Shown here piece after piece: positions 6,460-9,479 of a DNA stretch of 9,479 bases; position 1 is the first letter of the stretch, and each line of letters opens with the position of its first letter. Both the position numbers and the translations under genes were made by a program. The notes below the pieces were generated by a model that was not told the origin of the DNA, made no database searches, and worked only from the letters and a program-made list of their open reading frames with translations. The stretch lies in the NCBI GenBank assembly GCA_012728505.1, contig JAAYEY010000161.1, positions 1-9,479 on the forward strand. The letters run 5' to 3'. This stretch comes from Synergistaceae bacterium. Lineage in GTDB: Bacteria > Synergistota > Synergistia > Synergistales > Synergistaceae.

Positions 6460-6921
6460 TTATATTTTATCTTTTTTTCTACTGCAGCTACACTGAGGTG
6501 TTCTGCATGTATTCGCCGATTGATCAACGAGATCCTGAAATGTTGTTCCGTCATAAACTCCTTCAAGCGCCGTTTTTGCTTTGTCCCAAAGTGGCCTGAA
6601 AACGCAGTCATTATAAAAATCACAGTCTTCATCAAACCGTGGAGTACATTCCACAGGTCCGAGAGGGCCTTGAACGAACCGTATGACCTCGCCTACAGTG
6701 ATGGCGTCAGCACTTTTAAGGAGATAGTAGCCGCCATCCTTACCTCTCGCAGAATCTACAATTCCGGCACCTTTGAGTCCGTTTAAGATGTTCTCAAGAA
6801 AACGTACCGGAATAGACTGTGCTTCAGCTATGGAACTAATTTTATAAGGTCCTTCATCCTGATGAAGAGCCAGTTCGTATATTGCTCTAAGCGCGTATTG
6901 ACATTTTTGTGAAATTGCCAC
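6460..6921 (-). CDS. Rrf2-family transcriptional regulator, IscR-like, first gene of the Fe-S operon
   Basis: An N-terminal winged helix (ISQKCQYALRAIYELA; then ISSIAEAQSIPVRFLENIL and the GKDGGYYL wing) is followed by three cysteines spaced C-x7-C-x5-C (C92, C100 and C106 when counted from this start). This is the Fe-S ligand region of IscR-type Rrf2 regulators, so it probably senses cluster supply and controls its own operon. The tail adds a CRTPQCSC cluster. I chose the GTG at 6919-6921: the protein then begins AISQKCQYALR, as family members do, and GGTGA sits five bases upstream. A TTG at 6942 would have its ribosome site outside the likely transcript. The ATG at 6931-6933 has its AGGG directly against it. 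The start remains uncertain by up to seven codons. Confidence 0.9.
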   Translation of the reverse strand: MAISQKCQYALRAIYELALHQDEGPYKISSIAEAQSIPVRFLENILNGLKGAGIVDSARGKDGGYYLLKSADAITVGEVIRFVQGPLGPVECTPRFDEDCDFYNDCVFRPLWDKAKTALEGVYDGTTFQDLVDQSANTCRTPQCSCSRKKDKI

Positions 6922-6950
6922 AATCTTCACCATCCCTACCAAGCTAGTGG

Positions 6951-6979
6951 AGATTACTATTTTTTAGTTCTATTGTCAA
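6951..6979 (-). promoter_or_regulatory. Promoter of the Rrf2-nifS-nifU-MOSC operon
   Basis: On the minus strand a perfect TTGACA (6974-6979) is followed after 17 bases by TAATCT (6951-6956), a -10 with three of six consensus bases. Transcription would begin near 6944. The strong -35 with a weak -10 suits a regulated promoter. Confidence 0.6.
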
Positions 6980-6993
6980 TACTTAAAATACTT
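6978..6993. promoter_or_regulatory. Direct repeat beside the operon -35, possible operator
   Basis: AATACTT occurs twice (6978-6984 and 6987-6993), nine bases apart, touching the -35 of the Fe-S operon promoter. A looser dyad, ATCGA and TCGAT, lies just upstream near 6996-7015. Autoregulated Rrf2 operons commonly have an operator near the -35, so this is a candidate site. It does not look like the E. coli IscR type 1 consensus, and AT-rich DNA yields such repeats by chance. Confidence 0.25.
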
Positions 6994-7060
6994 ATATCGA
7001 AAATAATTGATCGATTTGGGGAAAGATATCATCGTGTGTCTGTTATGCAGATGTATTTCA

Positions 7061-7093
7061 TAAAAAAGAGGCCTGCTCATTAAAAGGCAGGCC
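7061..7093 (-). terminator. Intrinsic terminator after the glutaminase gene
   Basis: On the minus strand GGCCTGC (7093-7087), a 10-base loop and GCAGGCC (7076-7070) form a perfect seven-pair stem, followed by TC and six T (7067-7062). It lies 25 bases beyond the glutaminase stop and separates the glgC-glsA unit from the Fe-S operon. The remaining bases up to the regulator promoter hold no gene. Confidence 0.8.
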
Positions 7094-7117
7094 GTGTCGC
7101 AGTTTTTATCTATATTT

Positions 7118-8062
7118 CTATATTGGGTCTTTTAAGTTATCTCGCGTGTGTCCTCCAAAGTAGTGAAGGCCGAGGCTTTTTGAAAGGCTCTCGAGAATAC
7201 GCATACCGCCAACGCTGTTACCTTTCGGATCCAGTGAAGGATTAAATACTCCGATACCCATCCTTGCTTCGACTGATGAAAGTATGCCACCTCCGACACC
7301 GCTTTTTGACGGTATTCCTATCTTTATAGCAAATTCTCCCGATCCGTCGTACATGCCGCATGTCATCATAAAGGTCTTGACCAGTCTAGCTATCCAGCTT
7401 TCTATTAGTCTCGTGCCTGTGTAAGGATTTACCCCGTCATTTGCCAGTATTACACCCCAGCTGGCGAGATCTCCTGCATTGACGTTGACGGAACACATTT
7501 TGAAATAAAGATCCAAAGTCTCTTCCGGATCTCCTTCGATGATATTCTCGCTTTTCATCCAGTAGGCCATAGATCGGTTTCTCATCCCGGCTCTCTTTTC
7601 TGAGAGGAAAACCTCTGTATTTAGTGATATGTTTTCATTAAGACAAAGCTTCCTTGCCAGGTCCAGGAAAAGCTTGAAAGGATCATCTCCCGGTATACAG
7701 CTTGCTGTCGCTATTGCCCCAGCATTTATCATAGGGTTAAGAGGGTTCGGATTTCTCGTCTCAAGTTTGACTATGGAGTTGAAAGAATCACCTGTCGGTT
7801 CGAGTCCAACTTTGCTAAAAACCTTGTCGTATCCTGCTGTTTGAAGAGCGAGAGTCAGAGAGATAGTCTTGGATATGCTTTGCATTGTAAAGGGTTGTTG
7901 CCAGTCTCCTGCAGAGTAAGTCTCTCCACTCACTGTTTTGATACAAGCTCCTATGTGTTCTGTGTTAGCTTTAGAGAGTTCAGGTATGTATGTCGCTATT
8001 TTGCCTGATTTTGTAACGCTTTTCCCCTCGCTTACAGCTTTTTCCAGGGCTTCCTGTATCAT
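7118..8062 (-). CDS. glsA: Glutaminase (GlsA family, serine-dependent)
   Basis: This cytoplasmic enzyme hydrolyses L-glutamine to glutamate and ammonia. It is a beta-lactamase-like protein with the Ser-Lys catalytic pair in FTMQSISK (S62, K65 counted from this start), substrate-site NPMINAGA (N113), MYDGSGEFA (Y238) and the KSGVGGG loop (253-259). The length of 314 residues fits the E. coli YbaS/YneH family. I prefer the ATG at 8060-8062 because GGGGGA lies seven bases before it. An in-frame ATG 15 bases upstream (8075-8077) would give MGEPE plus the same protein but has no recognisable ribosome site. It follows glgC closely and ends at a strong terminator, so the two are probably co-transcribed. 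In an anaerobe it may serve amino acid catabolism or acid tolerance. Confidence 0.93.
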   Translation of the reverse strand: MIQEALEKAVSEGKSVTKSGKIATYIPELSKANTEHIGACIKTVSGETYSAGDWQQPFTMQSISKTISLTLALQTAGYDKVFSKVGLEPTGDSFNSIVKLETRNPNPLNPMINAGAIATASCIPGDDPFKLFLDLARKLCLNENISLNTEVFLSEKRAGMRNRSMAYWMKSENIIEGDPEETLDLYFKMCSVNVNAGDLASWGVILANDGVNPYTGTRLIESWIARLVKTFMMTCGMYDGSGEFAIKIGIPSKSGVGGGILSSVEARMGIGVFNPSLDPKGNSVGGMRILESLSKSLGLHYFGGHTRDNLKDPI

Positions 8063-8101
8063 TTCCGGTTCCCCCATTCAGAATCAGATGTCCAAACTGA
8101 A

Positions 8102-9406
8102 CTACATGCCTGTATCACCGTGTGAGCGGAATAACTGTTGGTAACTTCCCGGCATGACCAGCTTTTTTCTTAGCTGTATATCTGGCATGCCTAGGACAAC
8201 TATGCCAGAAGCAGGATCCAGATGATATTTAAGAGCATCTTCAACAGGATCAAATCCTATAGAAGTACCTGGAAGTATGATGTTGTGTGCGTCTACTATT
8301 ACCTTACGTAGCCTGCAATTCTCGCCGACCACCACGTTTTGGCCGATGATGCATTCTTCAACCACAGCTCCAGGTTGTATTACACAATTGCGTGAAAGAA
8401 CGCTTTTCCTGACGTATGCCCCAAGTACACGGCTTCCTTCGGCTCTTAGACATCCGTCAACTGAGCACGAATGGTCTGCCGCAGGATATGTGAAACCGGG
8501 AGGATCAGAATAGGAGACAGTCCTTATCGGCCATTGGGAGTTGAAAAGACTCAAATCAGAAGGATGCTTAAGCAAATCCATATGGGCATCCCAATAGGCC
8601 TTTATACTGCCTACGTCCTTCCAATATGGCTTATCTCCTCCTGGGAGTACGTTGGTAGAAAAATCATAAGCCATCACTTTATTATGTTTGTAAAGTGATG
8701 GAATGATATCTCTTCCGAAATCGTGACTGCTTTCTTTTATTTCGTTATCTGAAATAACGGATTCTTCCAATATTTCTCTTTCAAAAATGTAGTTTCCCAT
8801 TGACACGTAGCTGAAGCCCGGTCTTCCCGGTATCTCAGGAGGGACAGCAGGTTTTTCAATAAAGTCGATAATCCTTCCGCTCTCATCCGTTTCGATGCAT
8901 CCGAACTGACTAGCTTCGGACGAAGGTGTGACGTATGCAGCTACAGTAACATCAGCCTTATTGTCTACGTGGTATTGAAGCATCTGCTCAACGTCCATTT
9001 TATAAACATGGTCAGCTGCAAAAATACATATTTTATCAGCGTTGAAGAGGGTTACCAAGTGCATGTTCTGAAATACCGCGTCGGCTGTTCCTTCGTACCA
9101 ACGTTCGCCGTCCCACATCTGGGCTGGCACGACATTGACAAAGAAATCTCTTCCGCGGAGAGCGCTTCCGAACTCCCATCCTTTTCCGATGTGTTCGTGG
9201 AGCGATTGGCTTTTGAACTGTATCATACAATAAATAGAAAAAAGACCACTGTTAACCATGTTAGAAAGGGCGAAATCTATAATCCTGTATTTTGCAGCAA
9301 AAGGGACCGCAGGTTTGGCTCTGTATTTCGTAAGAGGCATCAGTCTTTCTCCCTTGCCTCCCGCTAGTACCATGCACAGCACTCGACCATAGTTGCCATG
9401 TATCAT
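8102..9406 (-). CDS. glgC: Glucose-1-phosphate adenylyltransferase (ADP-glucose pyrophosphorylase)
   Basis: The enzyme makes ADP-glucose from ATP and glucose-1-phosphate, the committed step of bacterial glycogen synthesis. The nucleotidyltransferase domain shows LAGGKGERLMPLTKYRAKPA (14-33), the WYEGTADAV segment (103-111), AADHVYKMD with the catalytic Asp at 132, and FIEKPA with the sugar-phosphate lysine K185. A left-handed beta-helix follows from about 310 (SVLSRNCVIQPGAVVEECIIG and later turns). The 434 residues match the family. AGGAGGGG stands just upstream of the ATG. It resembles a full GlgC, not the shorter regulatory GlgD. No other glycogen gene is complete here, and pairing with a glutaminase gene is not a standard glycogen operon. 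Confidence 0.96.
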   Translation of the reverse strand: MIHGNYGRVLCMVLAGGKGERLMPLTKYRAKPAVPFAAKYRIIDFALSNMVNSGLFSIYCMIQFKSQSLHEHIGKGWEFGSALRGRDFFVNVVPAQMWDGERWYEGTADAVFQNMHLVTLFNADKICIFAADHVYKMDVEQMLQYHVDNKADVTVAAYVTPSSEASQFGCIETDESGRIIDFIEKPAVPPEIPGRPGFSYVSMGNYIFEREILEESVISDNEIKESSHDFGRDIIPSLYKHNKVMAYDFSTNVLPGGDKPYWKDVGSIKAYWDAHMDLLKHPSDLSLFNSQWPIRTVSYSDPPGFTYPAADHSCSVDGCLRAEGSRVLGAYVRKSVLSRNCVIQPGAVVEECIIGQNVVVGENCRLRKVIVDAHNIILPGTSIGFDPVEDALKYHLDPASGIVVLGMPDIQLRKKLVMPGSYQQLFRSHGDTGM

Positions 9407-9417
9407 CTTAACCCCTC

Positions 9418-9479
9418 CTAAAAAATCTTTTCGAAAAATGCCTTGTCAATTATGGAACAAATGTCAGCCATTTCAAGAT
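9418..9479 (-). CDS. Possible C-terminal end of an unidentified upstream gene
   Basis: From the right edge one minus-strand frame is open for 19 codons (LEMADICSIIDKAFFEKIF) and stops with TAG at 9418-9420, right at the glgC ribosome site and 11 bases before its ATG. This is the usual spacing of genes in one operon, and the peptide looks like an ordinary helical protein end. Nineteen open codons alone are weak evidence, and the same bases hold a TTGACA that could instead be a promoter -35 for glgC. I do not recognise the protein. Confidence 0.35.
   Translation of the reverse strand, partial: LEMADICSIIDKAFFEKIF

Noticed and set aside
6940..6942. TTG as start of the Rrf2 regulator
   Set aside because: It lies about two bases from the predicted transcription start, so no ribosome site could precede it.
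8969..9367. 132-codon plus-strand open frame
   Set aside because: It is antisense to glgC, with no ribosome site or family-like sequence.

Overview
The window shows a compact bacterial gene arrangement of moderate GC, with strong Shine-Dalgarno sites, short leaders and intrinsic terminators. The gene set is iron-sulfur assembly, sulfur/persulfide redox, zinc export, glutaminase, ADP-glucose synthesis and a probable selenoprotein. It suggests an anaerobic, selenocysteine-using bacterium. Synergistota or a related anaerobic lineage would fit, but there is no rRNA or other phylogenetic marker here, so that placement is only a guess.

Layout from left to right. Positions 1-284 (minus strand, running off the left edge) encode an Spx/ArsC-family thioredoxin-fold protein. 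Its first redox-active cysteine codon is replaced by an in-frame TGA, and a small hairpin matching the bacterial SECIS consensus lies at the expected distance after it. This is the most interesting item, because standard gene callers would miss or truncate it. It has its own sigma70-type promoter and is divergent from a plus-strand FAD/NAD-dependent CoA-disulfide/persulfide reductase with a C-terminal rhodanese domain (452-2122). A hairpin that can work in both directions separates that gene from the convergent leftward genes.

Everything from 2213 to the right edge reads leftward. The likely transcription units are: (a) an unidentified partial gene at the edge, then glgC and the glutaminase gene, closed by a terminator at 7061-7093; (b) an Rrf2/IscR-like regulator, nifS, nifU and a MOSC-domain gene, with a good promoter at 6951-6979 and a terminator after the MOSC gene; (c) a P1B-2 zinc/cadmium/lead-exporting ATPase with a His/Cys-rich N-terminus, whose possible promoter overlaps the terminator hairpin of unit b.

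NifS would mobilise sulfur from cysteine, NifU would hold nascent Fe-S clusters, the Rrf2 protein would probably sense cluster status and control the operon, and the MOSC protein may receive sulfur from the same desulfurase. The reductase-rhodanese and the Sec protein would handle persulfide or thiol redox. NifS-type enzymes can also supply selenium in some systems, a speculative link to the Sec protein. The GlgC/glutaminase pair belongs to carbon storage and nitrogen metabolism and has no evident link to the sulfur genes. No tRNA, rRNA, CRISPR array, insertion sequence or phage gene was seen.
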